Source of the DNA: Cylindrobasidium torrendii FP15055 ss-10
Lineage: Eukaryota; Basidiomycota; Agaricomycetes; Agaricales; Physalacriaceae
Direction of reading: 5' to 3'
Assembly (NCBI GenBank): GCA_000934385.1
Contig: KN880465.1
Location: 1 to 64,000 of the forward strand
DNA: 64,000 nucleotides
The notes under the pieces were generated by a model. The model was not told the DNA's origin. It searched no databases and saw only the letters and a list, made by a program, of their open reading frames with translations. Positions 1 through 10,173 of the stretch are shown here, one piece after another (within the stretch, counting starts at the first letter, position 1; each line of letters opens with the position of its first letter). A program made the translations under genes and the position numbers.

Positions 1-15
1 TAAAATGTAAAAAAT

Positions 16-62
16 CGCCAGAGGTCCCCTCGGGGTGTACCCAATCTAGGGGACCTCTGGCG
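16..62. repeat. Perfect 15-bp inverted repeat (hairpin)
   Basis: The arms at 16-30 (CGCCAGAGGTCCCCT) and 48-62 are exact reverse complements around a 17-nt loop. The stem is flanked by an A-run on the left and a T-run on the right, so it could extend with A:T pairs. It may be a short palindromic element, a MITE remnant or a transcript-end hairpin. No coding sequence adjoins it in the window. Confidence 0.85.
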
Positions 63-649
63 CTTTTTCTTCCCTTCTGTTGAACTCGAATTCTAGTAGT
101 TTTTACAGTATTAAATCGAATTTTGTCACTCTTCGTCACACATTCACGTGATGTAGTGGATTGCGTCTGACGCCTACCTTAGTGGAGAATTGGGGTGAAC
201 ACGAATGGGCGTCGTGGGAAGGTGGACACGATCGGCGCCTAAAGTAATACCTGAATGGGTTACCTTCCCACAGTGACCACCACGAACCCCAGGCCACAGA
301 ATCCCAAATCTGACATTGGACCTTGGGAAACCAAACACATCTCCTTCGCTCTCAGATGTGATTCGATTGCGCGCTGGACTAAACTCGTTCAAGTTCGGTG
401 TAAGCTGTTTGCACTGCTTTGAATTCCCCGAAATCACTCTTCTGACCTTCTATCGTCGTATATCCATTGGACAACGATACCTATCTGTCCGCATGATTCT
501 AAACAGCTGCTTCTCGCACAGGGCGAATTCTCGACAGCTCACAGACTGAATTCGAGGGTTCATCCACATAGAGCATGGTGAGAAACGAGGTGGACGGGGT
601 ATAGCTGTGCCCACTATCGGTAGCACCGGTCCGTTCAGACGCAGGCGTC

Positions 650-657
650 TATATAAA
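650..657 (+). promoter_or_regulatory. Orphan TATA box
   Basis: TATATAAA in a GC-rich setting, followed by a pyrimidine-rich leader. It looks like a core promoter, but no clear downstream coding sequence could be assigned. Confidence 0.4.
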
Positions 658-1422
658 CCTCGCCTCTCGCCCCAGGATTTCTTCAGCTTGTCTTCTTACC
701 TTCTCCAAGTCGACATCCATTCATCGCCGGCGTTGCTCGTCTTCGTGGCACGGCGACATACATGCTTGGGTAGAGGCAGTATGTCGGTACCCCGTGGGCG
801 ATGTGCTGAGGAGCGTCGAGGCTTATCACACACGGCATCGCTGTAGGTTATCGATAGGCGCCTTGTTTTGTTTCTGACGCCCCGTTGTGTAGAGCTACTC
901 CCATCGTCCCGCAAACCTAGGCGCAACCCGCCACCACCACCAGCCCAGCGTCCGTCGCAGCCGTCACCATCGTCTTCATCGACGTCTGGCCCAGCCCATG
1001 AACGGCGTAAGTGGCTATAGAACAACACAAACCAACCGCTTTCGACGGACGCTGGGCTTTACACAACACACACCAAGGGGTGATGCGGACGCTAGTGATG
1101 TCGGGCGCCCTCTACCATCTTCAATTGTGCGTAACGCGCATGCTCTCTTGCGTCCCGACTCACTCCTGGTAGATGCCATATGCAAACCACCACCTTTCGT
1201 CAGAAACAGCGACCATGACCACCGACATATATGCGACAAATATGCAGTCTCCAACTTCACTATACCCACCCAACGCCTACGCCATCCAATGGATACCCAA
1301 CACTAGATGATACCCCCACCAGCATTCCTACCATAGCTCCCTCCATCGCGCCAGTGCTATCCCCACTGCGTCGCATACGGTGATGGCCAGCGACTTACAC
1401 GTCCAGCGCCGTCGCCGGGCAA

Positions 1423-1477
1423 CCTCAACGGTGGCATAGATGTCGAGTGATGCGGCCACGAGACGCCACCGTTGAGG
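1423..1477. repeat. Perfect 13-bp inverted repeat
   Basis: The arms CCTCAACGGTGGC (1423-1435) and its exact reverse complement (1465-1477) enclose a 29-nt loop. It lies in a stretch without a clear gene and could be an RNA hairpin or a protein-binding palindrome. Confidence 0.7.
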
Positions 1478-2098
1478 AAAAGTCCGCATCCATCACGCAG
1501 TTTTTTTATATGGCACGCTGCGTGTATGCCAACGGCGCCTGCAAGCTCAGGGTGTCTGCCACCGACCCGTGTGAACCATTGTGTGATCTCTTGCTATCAT
1601 TGTCGTCCCCATCGCTTTCATCGCCTGATTTGCTTTGTTTTGTTTTCCTTGCATTTGCTATTGTATGTACACTGTATGTAGTTTTTTTTCCCTTCAGCCA
1701 TTTGGGGCGCCTGGGGAGGTTCGAAACCTCCGGGAGGGAATCTTGTCTTCGTTTCTCCGGACTCGCAGTTTTCATCGATTCATCTCTCAGTGTGATTAAA
1801 ACTGAGTACTGGTACTGAGCGCTTGACTCTGCGGCGGCTTGAGCGCTTCTTAGGTGATGTCGATGAACACCGCGCGGATTACTTATCGGTGCTACGTTTG
1901 AAATATTGATGGGTACATTTCCAGTGAATATATCGTAGTTGTGCGAGATAATTCTACCATCGAGCAATCACTCTAGAGCCTATGTGTGGTGCACAATAAT
2001 CAGCCTTGGAAGTTGGAATTGGAATCGAACGCAGAGCAGTTCGGACGGATCCCGGCCCGCAATGCCGCCGCTCACCCTCTCTCTTCCACCTGTACGCT

Positions 2099-2929
2099 AT
2101 GGATCTAAATGATGACACGCCTGTGTACTACTCCAAGGCTGAATTTATCGAAACAGTCAGTCCTGTGCCGCGCGTTTGAAGGTTGGGCGCGCTGACGCCG
2201 CGGCGCAGGACACGGGCAACAAAGTTTCCAGGCGCGCGACGATTGCGGGGCCGCAGAATATCATCCTTGGAGGCAAGACGATTATCGTCAGCCAGGCTAT
2301 CATACGAGGCGACTTGAGGAGAAGCGGTGCTGGGCATACAGTCGTTATCTCTCTGGGAAGATACTGTTTGGTGCAGGAGTACTGTGTTCTCAGGTGCGTG
2401 GTCTGCGTTTCCGCGGAGTGTTGATGCTGATACACTGGTTGTAGACCACCGTATAAGACGTATCGTGGGCAGTTTAACTACTATCCCATGAAGATTGGGA
2501 ACTGCGTGCATATTGGTGCCAATTCGATTGTGGAGGCAGCGTCTGTTGGGGACCATGTGCAAATTGGGAAGAACTGCGTTATTGTGCGTGTCTTGGCTTC
2601 AGCCCTACTATCTCTACAGGTCCTTTATCCGGGCTTGGCCTTCACAGCTGGCCAGCCAGCTATGGGTGGCCTACGTATCACATCCTCATCTGGTCACCTC
2701 CATTATTCTAACATTGCACCAGGGCAAATTCGCTATAATCAAAGACTGTGCCAAGATTGCGGACGGCACCATCATTCCACCAAACACTGTCGTACCCGCC
2801 ATGGCTGAATTTGAGGGCTCTCCCGGTCGTTTCGTGCGCGACCTTCCAGAGTCCAGATCAGAAATTGTCGAGAGCTTTACGAAGAAGTATTATTCACGCT
2901 TCCAGATGTTAGAGCCGGCGAGGAGATAA
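2099..2929 (+). CDS. DCTN5: Dynactin subunit 5 (p25), left-handed beta-helix
   Basis: Predicted p25 subunit of the dynactin pointed-end complex, which helps link the dynein motor to cargo such as early endosomes. Four exons, 2099-2155, 2209-2393, 2445-2583 and 2723-2929, join in frame to 195 aa, close to the usual p25 size of about 180 aa. The product shows the hexapeptide-repeat pattern of the family: GNKVSR, then a [15 protein letters not shown] strand, IIRGDLR, a [11 protein letters not shown] segment, HIG and [10 protein letters not shown] turns, IIKDCAKI and the PPNTVVP motif. The first ATG gives the expected short N-terminus before the helix. Intron 3 (139 nt) is long for this genome. 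The assignment rests on remembered similarity along the whole length and is strong. Confidence 0.93.
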
Positions 2930-3774
2930 CATAGGACATGCTGGGAAGTACATTACATTCCGCCTGTATCTGTCGAATTAGATATGTCTACTACACACGA
3001 AACGAGGGTGGGGTTTCCAGATTCATGAACGAATTTTCAACTGGTCGCCAAGCTGTCCCAAGTGATAACACGGTAATGAACAGTCAATCTATGTATGTTG
3101 ACCAGGACGGCCGTCAAAGATGCGTACGGCATCCACTGCCTTGAGTATATCATTGAGGTGTTCAACGTTCGACTAACATGACCTCAAGGCCGTGACTCCC
3201 TATCTTACTGGCTCGGCTCAGGGAGCTTAAGTGTCAAGCTAAATTGCAAACGCTTTGAACTTGCTTTGAACCCGAAGTCATCGACGTCTCTTTACACGTT
3301 TATCATGACCCTGGGAGTCTGGGTTCGAAAACTGCCTCATATGAACGACGCCGAGTGAATGGATTACGTAGGACAATGCAATTTCTAAGTTACCAAGCAA
3401 GCTGCCGAAACCCAATTAGGCATGTCTGCAATAATTGCTTGCGGTGATTGGACCGGCCGGGTCGGCCTTCCAGCAGGCCATTATTGGGGCATAGAGTTGG
3501 GCACGCATCGCGCGGACAACGCTCATCTACGTTGCTTGACAGTGGGCAGAGTCAAAATGAAGGACGCAGCAGTCTGAAAGGGGAATGGGTGTGGAGCGTC
3601 GGACACACCGCCATCGAAATTACCTGCGTTGTGTCTAACGGCGCGGCCTTACAACGACTCTATACGTCGCGCCAAGAACCGACCTGATTCTCGTCACTGT
3701 AGCCTAACGGTGGACTTCGAGAAATCATCACCTTCATAAGTTTGTTAGACATGATCGCAATGTAGCGGCCTGGG
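2930..3774. other. Gene-free spacer
   Basis: Only short unsupported ORFs occur here. The Arg-rich 79-codon ORF at 3448-3687 has no motif or splice support. The right end forms the promoter of the next gene. Confidence 0.5.
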
Positions 3775-3781
3775 TATAAAA
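3775..3781 (+). promoter_or_regulatory. TATA box of the 3884 secreted-protein gene
   Basis: TATAAAA about 110 nt upstream of the ATG at 3884, followed by a CT-rich leader typical of strongly expressed fungal genes. Confidence 0.6.
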
Positions 3782-3883
3782 GGTAGGCGAACTCGCAGAG
3801 AGTTTCTCCAGGCCTTCATCCACTCGTCGTTTGCCTTCACACTCTCACTTCTTCGACTTTCGTTTCGGATTCTCTAACTCGCA

Positions 3884-4759
3884 ATGCCTTCCTTCACCAA
3901 GATCTTCTCCTTTGCCGCCCTTGGCCTCGCTGCCATTGCTGGTGTTTCCGCCTCCCCGGCTAGCATCACTCCCAACACGGCCGCGCGCTCTCTTGAGGTC
4001 GCTCGCTCGGACTGCAACTGCAACCCCATTGGGGCGACCATCACCACCCTCGTTGGCAATGTCGAGGCCATCGTCTCGCCCGTCAGTGAGTGGTTTTCGC
4101 ATTTGCCTATGCCGAATCTAGCTGATCAGCCTGCGTCGTAGTTACTGGCACCGCCGCGACCGTCAACGTCGAAGTCGTCAAGGGTTGCATTGCAGACATC
4201 AAGGCCGAAGTCAACGTTGCCGTCCTCGGGATTAACGCCGCCGCCGACCTGGAAGTAAACCTCAACACTGTCACCGGTCCCGTCACTGTAAAAGCTCTGG
4301 CTCTCCTTCTCTGCAGGCTCCTCGCGGTATGTTTTGCGGTGTGGATTATGATGACGTTATATAACTCAATCCACTTCAGCTCGTGGGCACCCTCGTCAAG
4401 GTCGTATTTGGGCTCCTTTCCACCGCCGACTGCAACATCCTGAAGCCCCTCCTCGCCGAGCTATTGTAAGCTTCTTATTATTTCTTATTTATTGGTTTCC
4501 TAATAATCTCTTAAGGATCCTTGTGTGCGACCTGCTCCGCATTGTTGTCGGCCTGGTCAACGGCCTCCTTAAGGAACTCACTATCTGCATTCTCGCCTAC
4601 GTCGTCAACATCGGCGTCGTCGTCAACGTCACTCTCTGCAAGCTCCTCGGATATGTGATCTCCATCCTTGGATGTGACCTCAACGCCCTTCTCGGCTGGT
4701 GCAACTACGGCCTTGGTGTTGTGGCCTCCATCGTTGTCTACCTTGGCGTTAGCCTCTAA
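3884..4759 (+). CDS. Secreted hydrophobic Val/Cys-rich protein, unknown function
   Basis: Four exons (3884-4085, 4142-4326, 4380-4465, 4516-4759) join to 238 aa. A signal peptide occupies roughly residues 1-23 (basic residue at 5, hydrophobic core, VSAS cleavage region). The mature part is unusually rich in Val, Leu, Ala and Ile, with alternating polar/apolar stretches and regularly spaced single Cys residues (ADCN, LVCDLL, ELTICIL, TLCKLL, LGCDLN, LGWCN). Spacing does not match the eight-Cys hydrophobin pattern and there is no adjacent CC pair, so it is not a classical hydrophobin. A TATA box and CT-rich leader suggest high expression. It could be a surface-active or cell-wall protein, or span the membrane; I do not recognise a named family. 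Confidence 0.75.
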
Positions 4760-5106
4760 AAGGTTGAAGAAGGGTGTACCACTTCACTTCGTTGATACAT
4801 TTTGGTTCATTGCGTCTGCGGTATTTCGTTGATCTTCGATAGTAGCTTACTTACTCATATATACATTCCTGTGATCCAAATTGTGTTGCTGAATATCGCC
4901 ATGGTGCCCGAGCTTCTCGACGAGACCAATATTCAACCTGGTCGCGCGGATGGTATTGCAATTATCTTCTTCATTGATCAACATGGCCCATTGTCGTCCA
5001 AGTGTGACAAAGCATGTGTCAGCCTATTGGGATCAAGATCGATCATCATGCCATTTCCGAGCCTGTAGTTCAAACCATCACCATCTGATTGTCACAAAGC
5101 TCGTTC
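4760..5106. other. Short gene-free spacer
   Basis: 3' flank of the hydrophobic protein gene and 5' flank of the SDR gene. I see no conserved feature. Confidence 0.5.
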
Positions 5107-5960
5107 ATGAATTTTGTTGTTACCGGTTTGGCACTTGTACTATATAAGCAAGCTCTTTCTCATTGCATCAAGGCGCCGCGCGAGGCATTGGCAGGGGTCT
5201 GACGCGCTCCTTGTTGACACAAGGCCATCGCGTATTCCTAATCGATTCCAACCAGCAAGAACTCGAAAATACCTTGAAACTCGCCTCGAACTGGTCTTCT
5301 TCTGATGACTCCAAATTCACCTCCGCTCTCGTCGACTTGAGCGACCGCGCACAACTCAAAGCCACCATTCCCAAGATCTCTGCATTTTGCTCAGGTCGCC
5401 TCGACGTGCTCATCAACAACGCGTTCGCTACACCGCACGTCTGGCGCAATGGCGCAAAAATGGAGGACACCGACTCAGACGCTGTCGAAGCAGAATGGGA
5501 TACCAAAATCACTGTGGGTCTTACAGCGCCGTTTCTGCTTGCACGGCTCTGTACTCAGATGTTGTCGCCGGGGGGATGCATCATTAACATTGCGTCTACC
5601 CGCGCACACCAGTCGGAAGAGAACCACGAAGGGTATAGTGCAGCGAAGGCGGGCTTGCTTGGCCTTACCCAGAGCATGGCCGTGAGTCTGGGGCATCGAC
5701 ACAAAATACGTGTCAATGCTATCACGCCTGGATGGGTGAGCGTGGACAACGAAAATCGGGCTGCGGACAGCGCAAATACGAAGTGGGAGGACGGCATGTC
5801 GGAGGCGGACCATCATTTCCATCCTGCTGGCCGTGTCGGAAAAGTCGAGGACGTAGCGAAAGCCGTGCGCTTCTTGGTAGAGTCTGATTTTGTCACTGGG
5901 CAGGAGATTGTGCTCGATGGCGGAGTTGGCAAAAAGATGATATACCCCGAGGAGGATTAA
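5107..5960 (+). CDS. Short-chain dehydrogenase/reductase (classical SDR)
   Basis: NAD(P)-dependent oxidoreductase of the classical SDR family, substrate unknown. A 19-nt first exon (5107-5125) encodes MNFVVT plus one base. A 47-nt intron follows, and exon 2 (5173-5960) completes the cofactor motif TGAARGIG, giving 268 aa. Family marks: TGxxxGIG near residues 6-13; an acidic residue at the end of the second strand (LIDSN), which favours NAD; NNA; the Ser of IASTRAH and a YSAAKAG Tyr/Lys pair as the catalytic triad; PG after the sixth strand; and GQEIVLDGG near the C-terminus. Starting at the in-frame ATG of exon 2 would destroy the cofactor motif, so the split start is preferred. No biosynthetic cluster surrounds it. 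Confidence 0.93.
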
Positions 5961-6383
5961 TGACTTGCATGCGGCATAGCTTGTGTTGAGCGGTTCTTAA
6001 CAGCAATAATGCATTCGCGAGAACTTGTGTGCTTGTTTGATCTAAAATATAAGTTGTCGGGCAAACGAGGCTCGAGCCCTCTGCGATTTTCTGAAAGTCA
6101 TCTCTGGCCAACTGCCCAACGGCACGGAATGAAAACAAGTTCGCTGTTCGCTGTCACTCACTTACTCACGCCGGACGAGAATCAAAGTGAGTGATATATA
6201 TACCAGCACATAAGTCTCTATACATAAGTCAATAGAGACTTCTGTGTCAGAGAAGGGAAAGAATCTTCGGCAGGGAGTATCCAAATCCTTCGTCAACAAA
6301 AAAAGTAAAGTAGCATCTCCGCGCCTCCAAAAACACTGTAACCAGAGACGACCTGTAATTGATAAAGGCCAAATTATAAACGC
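5961..6383. other. Convergent 3' intergenic region
   Basis: Lies between the SDR stop and the end of the minus-strand septin gene. AT-rich 3'-UTR-like sequence; no gene seen. Confidence 0.5.
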
Positions 6384-7806
6384 CTAGTAAGGCGAGTTCT
6401 GGCCCTGCGACGCGAGCCTGCTCTCCAGATGCCTGAGGGCCTCCTCCTTCGCCAACAGTTCCTGGCGCCTCTCCATGATCTCGCGCTGCACCCTCATCTC
6501 GATTTCGCGCAGCTTCTCTTCCTCGCGGCGAAGCTGCTCCTCCTTGAGGCGCACGCTCTGGGTCGCCAGTTCCTCAGGAAGAATCGTCGATTCCCTGAAG
6601 TATAATCAGTATATGTGCATTGAAGTGAGGATGGAAGACGCACCTGTTATCTGAGTACGCTCCACGGGAGAGCTTCTCGGTACGGTAGGTCTCGTAGAGA
6701 ACATCCTCTGTGAGGACCTTGAGATCGTTCAGGTGGGAATTGAGCAGAGCTCCCCGCAGACGGCTGAAGTCCGAGTGCTGCGGGTTGTCCACCTCGGCAA
6801 CACCCCAAGGGTACACGCGAGCACGGACGGGCTCGCCGTCGATTTCGATTTCTTCCTCAGAGCCGATGATGGCGAAAGGGAGAGTGTTCTACAAAGAAGA
6901 TGTTAGTCATTGAAGGCAGGGGATATTTGGGTATGGGCTGGTCAATGCAAATAACAACTCACGCGAAGCTCCGTGTTTTCTTCGATGGTCTCCTCGTCAT
7001 CCTCCTCAACATCGTAAGGAAAGTTGTAGATGGGGATGTCGTAGTGCTCGATATCCTCCATAATCCTACGCTTGAATGCCTTGAGCTCGCTCTTGGTGAG
7101 AGAATCCGCGCGGCCAATGACGGGGATGACATTCACGCGGGGGGAGAGGCGACGCATCAAGCTGATGTCCATTTCACGGAGACTGGAATTGATGGTCAGA
7201 ACAAGAGTGCTCAGGACAAGATAGAAACGCACGAATGACCATCCGGGGGGATGAAATAAAGCAGGGCGTGAACGCGGCTATCTTTGAAGCGCGGGTTACG
7301 CTTGATACGCGACTGCTCCGCTAGAATATCGTCGTACTGGCGTTCAAGATAGTTCGTGATCTCCTGGAAACTGCAACGCGTGTCGTCAGCAGACGCTTCC
7401 CGTCGTTACTGTTCACGCACGCGAACTCATTGTCGATATTATCACCAAAGCCGGGGGTGTCGACAATGGTGAGCTGGATGCGGACACCTTCCTCCTCGAG
7501 GTCTGGTCGCGGTCGTCAGCTTCGCTAGTCGGATATACAAATGGTCAGGCGCGCTCACCAACGTTGTGAGCCTTGATCTTGATACCGGCCTCAGAGTGCG
7601 CGGTGCTCGCGTCATCGGAGTACTTGTGAGAAAGAACGTCCGCTTCGCAGAGGGTGTTCACGAATGTCGTTCTGCCGGTTCCCGACGCTCCTGCAGTCGT
7701 GTCAGTACGGTTCTCACCCTCGCAGCACCGCATGGAACGCACCGACGGTCATGACCGTGAGCTGGACGCCCTTGATTTTGTTTCCGCGACGTCTAATGGG
7801 TGCCAT
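6384..7806 (-). CDS. CDC11: Septin, Cdc11-like GTPase
   Basis: Septin GTP-binding protein that assembles into filaments and rings at the cell cortex and septa. The gene has at least six introns. In order: a polybasic stretch (PIRRRGNKIKG) before the GTPase domain; the P-loop GASGTGRTT split by the first intron; the G3 motif DTPG; septin features RNPRFKDSRVHALLYFIPP and REMDISLMRRL; a G4 position reading GRAD where AKAD is usual; the septin unique element around PWGVAEV and HLNDLK, YETYRTEKLS; and a C-terminal coiled coil (RLKEEQLRREEEKLREIE onward) ending NSPY. PIYNFP and the polybasic arrangement resemble yeast Cdc11 more than Cdc3, Cdc10 or Cdc12. The family is certain, the subgroup likely. 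The start at 7806 is the only ATG ahead of the polybasic region. Confidence 0.94.
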
Positions 7807-8080
7807 CTTTCGTACAGGTGCAAATGAAGGTGGAGGGCGAAGCTCAACGCTGGGAGCACAGCCACCGATCAGGCTCGTTTTCGTCCGACCGGACGCCACA
7901 ATTGGCGTAGAGTTGCGTTTGAACGCCTCTGATGGCACCAATCATAAGAAGCTAATACTTTGAACTATCCCACTTATAACAAACGGTGAGGCAAGAACAT
8001 TGTACATCCTCCTCCAGGAGATATCAACGTTGACATCCACTGGCTGAAATGGCTTCCACAAAACACGATGTAATTTTGAA

Positions 8081-9234
8081 TTATACGCGCACTAAGATAC
8101 CCATGTATATAACTTGACATGCTGCCTCGAGGAACAGGAAGAATATCCGCCGCCGCCTTGAACCTGGACTGGTTGTCTGAGTGCCCTGCATAGCCAAGTC
8201 TGGTAGAACGACCGAACGCAAGGAGCGCAACTAAGAATTCATGAGTATTGAGCATGATACAAGAGATACATCTCTCACCATGAAGAAAGCGTTCGCAAGG
8301 AAGAAGTACAAGTATACTCCTAGCCATATAGTACGGCCAACAACAAATCCCGCCAGAATGGTAGCAATGACCCCGACAAACTTGTATCCCGTATACGCCA
8401 TGACATCCAAAGGCTGGCTTTGTGGTACACTTAAAACGTAGCATGCCAGGGATACGAAGCCCGTGTCAAATAATGCCACGACCACCGCCGTTGTTGCGTA
8501 TGAGCCCAGGACAGATGGATGGAAGCGGTCTTGCAGGCCAGAGTGAAATGCCGAGACGAGAATATACGTTACGAGTGCCATTACTAGAACAAATATTAGG
8601 GCAGCCTGAAATGAAAGGATTGAACGCACAAGGGATATAGAGGTCTGGCGAGTTCACGTCCTCCCGTGGGTCAGAGTATTCCATTTGTCCTTGCTCCGTG
8701 CGCCGGCCCCTCCGCGACCATGGCTTATGTGTCCACGGAAAGAGAAGCATGGCAAGTTTGCGCAGGACATATCCGTTCGACACATTGAACTTGTGCTTTA
8801 CGCCCGCGCCCTGAAATATGCCTCCAAACTACCTCCGAAGGTGAGCTATCCATCCCTCCACACAGAGAACTGATATTACGCACGTTCTTCTGTACGTATT
8901 CCTGTCCAGCATGCACTGCACTATTCCCGAGCTGCATACCCAGCTGCGCCGTCGCGTCGTTGATTCCCCACGCGTTCAGATCCACGTGTTGTTGCCCATA
9001 TCCCTGCGGCGCTGGCTGCATTGGCACTGGGGGCGGCTGGTAATGCGCATAGGCTGGTACATGCTGCTGTTGCTGTTGCTGTGGGAAGGACGGCCCAGGA
9101 CCAGGCGAAGACGTGAAGCGCTGGTAGCCCGGCGTCGGGGACCCAGGCTGCGATGGCGGCGGCTCTGGGATGTACGCTGGGTGCGTCGGGATCGGATGCC
9201 GCAGCGGTGGTGGAGACGGAGACGCGTAGTTCAT
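8081..9234 (-). CDS. YIF1: YIF1 ER-Golgi transport membrane protein
   Basis: Predicted YIF1 homologue, a multispanning partner of YIP1 and Rab GTPases in COPII vesicle fusion between ER and Golgi. The N-terminus is Pro/Gln-rich, with a short Gln run, then WGINDATAQLGMQLG and EYVQKNFGGIF, both typical of YIF1. Next come KHKFNVSNGYVLRKL, LLFPWTHKPWSR and the signature DVNSPDLYIP. Several hydrophobic segments follow (MALVTYILVSAF; VVVALFDTGFVSLACYVL; GVIATILAGFVVG; LGVYLYFFLANAFFM), then RSLRSVVLPD at the end. The intron after DLYIP must use the TCTAG acceptor so that MALVTYIL joins in frame; the nearer CAG would leave a 24-nt intron and break the frame. The gene is divergent from SPC1 across 140 bp. 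Confidence 0.92.
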
Positions 9235-9374
9235 CGCGCGACGCGGGGAAAGTGAGACTGAAGCACGAGCAAAGGTGGTGGTGGTCTGAGCAAAGCAGAA
9301 GAGATCGTGCCGCCCGGCATCTCATCTCTCCCTTTCTCCACGTTGACCACCACCCACTACCACCAGCATCCACA

Positions 9375-9969
9375 ATGAGCGCTATCTTTGGCGATGCGTT
9401 AGAGGCAAAAATCGTGCGGCTTTGAGCATCGGAAATCGGTTCGGGGTTAACGAGATATGCAGGACTTCCATGGTCAAGCGCTGGTGGAACTTATTGCGAA
9501 AGCCTGGCTGGTTGTTGCTGCCGTGCGTACTTACCTTCTCTCCTGGAATTCCCACACTTCTTCGTCTCACTTCGATTGACCGAACCCTACCCTTTCCTAA
9601 CGCTCGTTTAGGTTGTCTCTTTTGTTGTTGGCTGGTGGTTCCAATCCCTTCGACTTACACTCGTGGCATATGGTGCTTCTACCCTCATACTTGCAGTAGT
9701 ACGTCCGTTATCTCTCTCTCTCGTTGAACCTTGTCCAATTGAGACTCTACCAAATTCCCATAACTCGAGAGTCTCGCGAAATTCGGCAAGGCTCCATGCC
9801 ATTGTGCGAATTCCCCCATCATACAGAAATTCCTTTCCTTTCGCCCTACTATGAGCCTTCCGTTACATCCAGTATTAACTCAACTCAGGTCGTGTTACCT
9901 CCATGGCCAATGTACAACAAGCACCCCGTCAAATGGTTGCCCGTCAAGGAAAAGCCCAAGAATGAGTAG
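9375..9969 (+). CDS. SPC1: Signal peptidase complex subunit SPC1 (12 kDa)
   Basis: Small ER-membrane subunit of the signal peptidase complex, a non-catalytic partner that shapes substrate choice. Exon 1 is 9375-9413 (MSAIFGDALEAKI) and exon 2 is 9463-9522 (DFHGQALVELIAKAWLVVAA). A third exon carries VVSFVVGWWFQSL and a second hydrophobic hairpin segment. After a longer intron with strong CT content, the last exon carries the family hallmark VLPPWPMYNKHPVKWLP, ending KPKNE at 9969. The order D-x-x-GQ, two membrane segments, then PPWP.Y...P.KWLP is that of SPCS1. The exon 3 donor is taken as GTACGT near 9700. It faces YIF1, another secretory-pathway gene. Confidence 0.9.
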
Positions 9970-10173
9970 TTGGCCTATACATTCTCAGTTTGGCCAGGTT
10001 CGCAGCATCATCTCGTCAACAGATTTTTGTATGTAATTTATGTCTCGAATATGAGGAATAATGTGGATAGCACTAAGCAGCACTTGGCGGGGAACTCTTG
10101 CATAGACGACAATATTCGCATCGAGTTCGACCACGTTTCCAAGGACAAATGGTACATCTATCTGTTGCCAAGT

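Larger units (their letters stand above)
63..2098. other. No confident gene; gene-like signals at 650-1480
   Basis: I can build no convincing protein here. There is a TATA box at 650-657, an acceptor-like TGTGTAG near 880-886, a Pro/Ser-codon-rich stretch at about 890-1005, a strong GTAAGT donor at about 1007, and a perfect inverted repeat at 1423-1477. These suggest a spliced transcript whose frame I could not follow because stops interrupt every simple join. Confidence 0.5.

Noticed and set aside
1717..1733. GGAGG-TTCGAAA-CCTCC resembling a tRNA T-arm
   Set aside because: No acceptor, D or anticodon arm can be built at the proper distances upstream on either strand.
1506..1967. 153-codon minus-strand ORF
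   Set aside because: Low-complexity Ser/Lys sequence overlapping other open frames, with no recognised feature.
3448..3687. 79-codon plus-strand ORF
   Set aside because: Arg/Ser-rich random-looking sequence without splice or promoter support.
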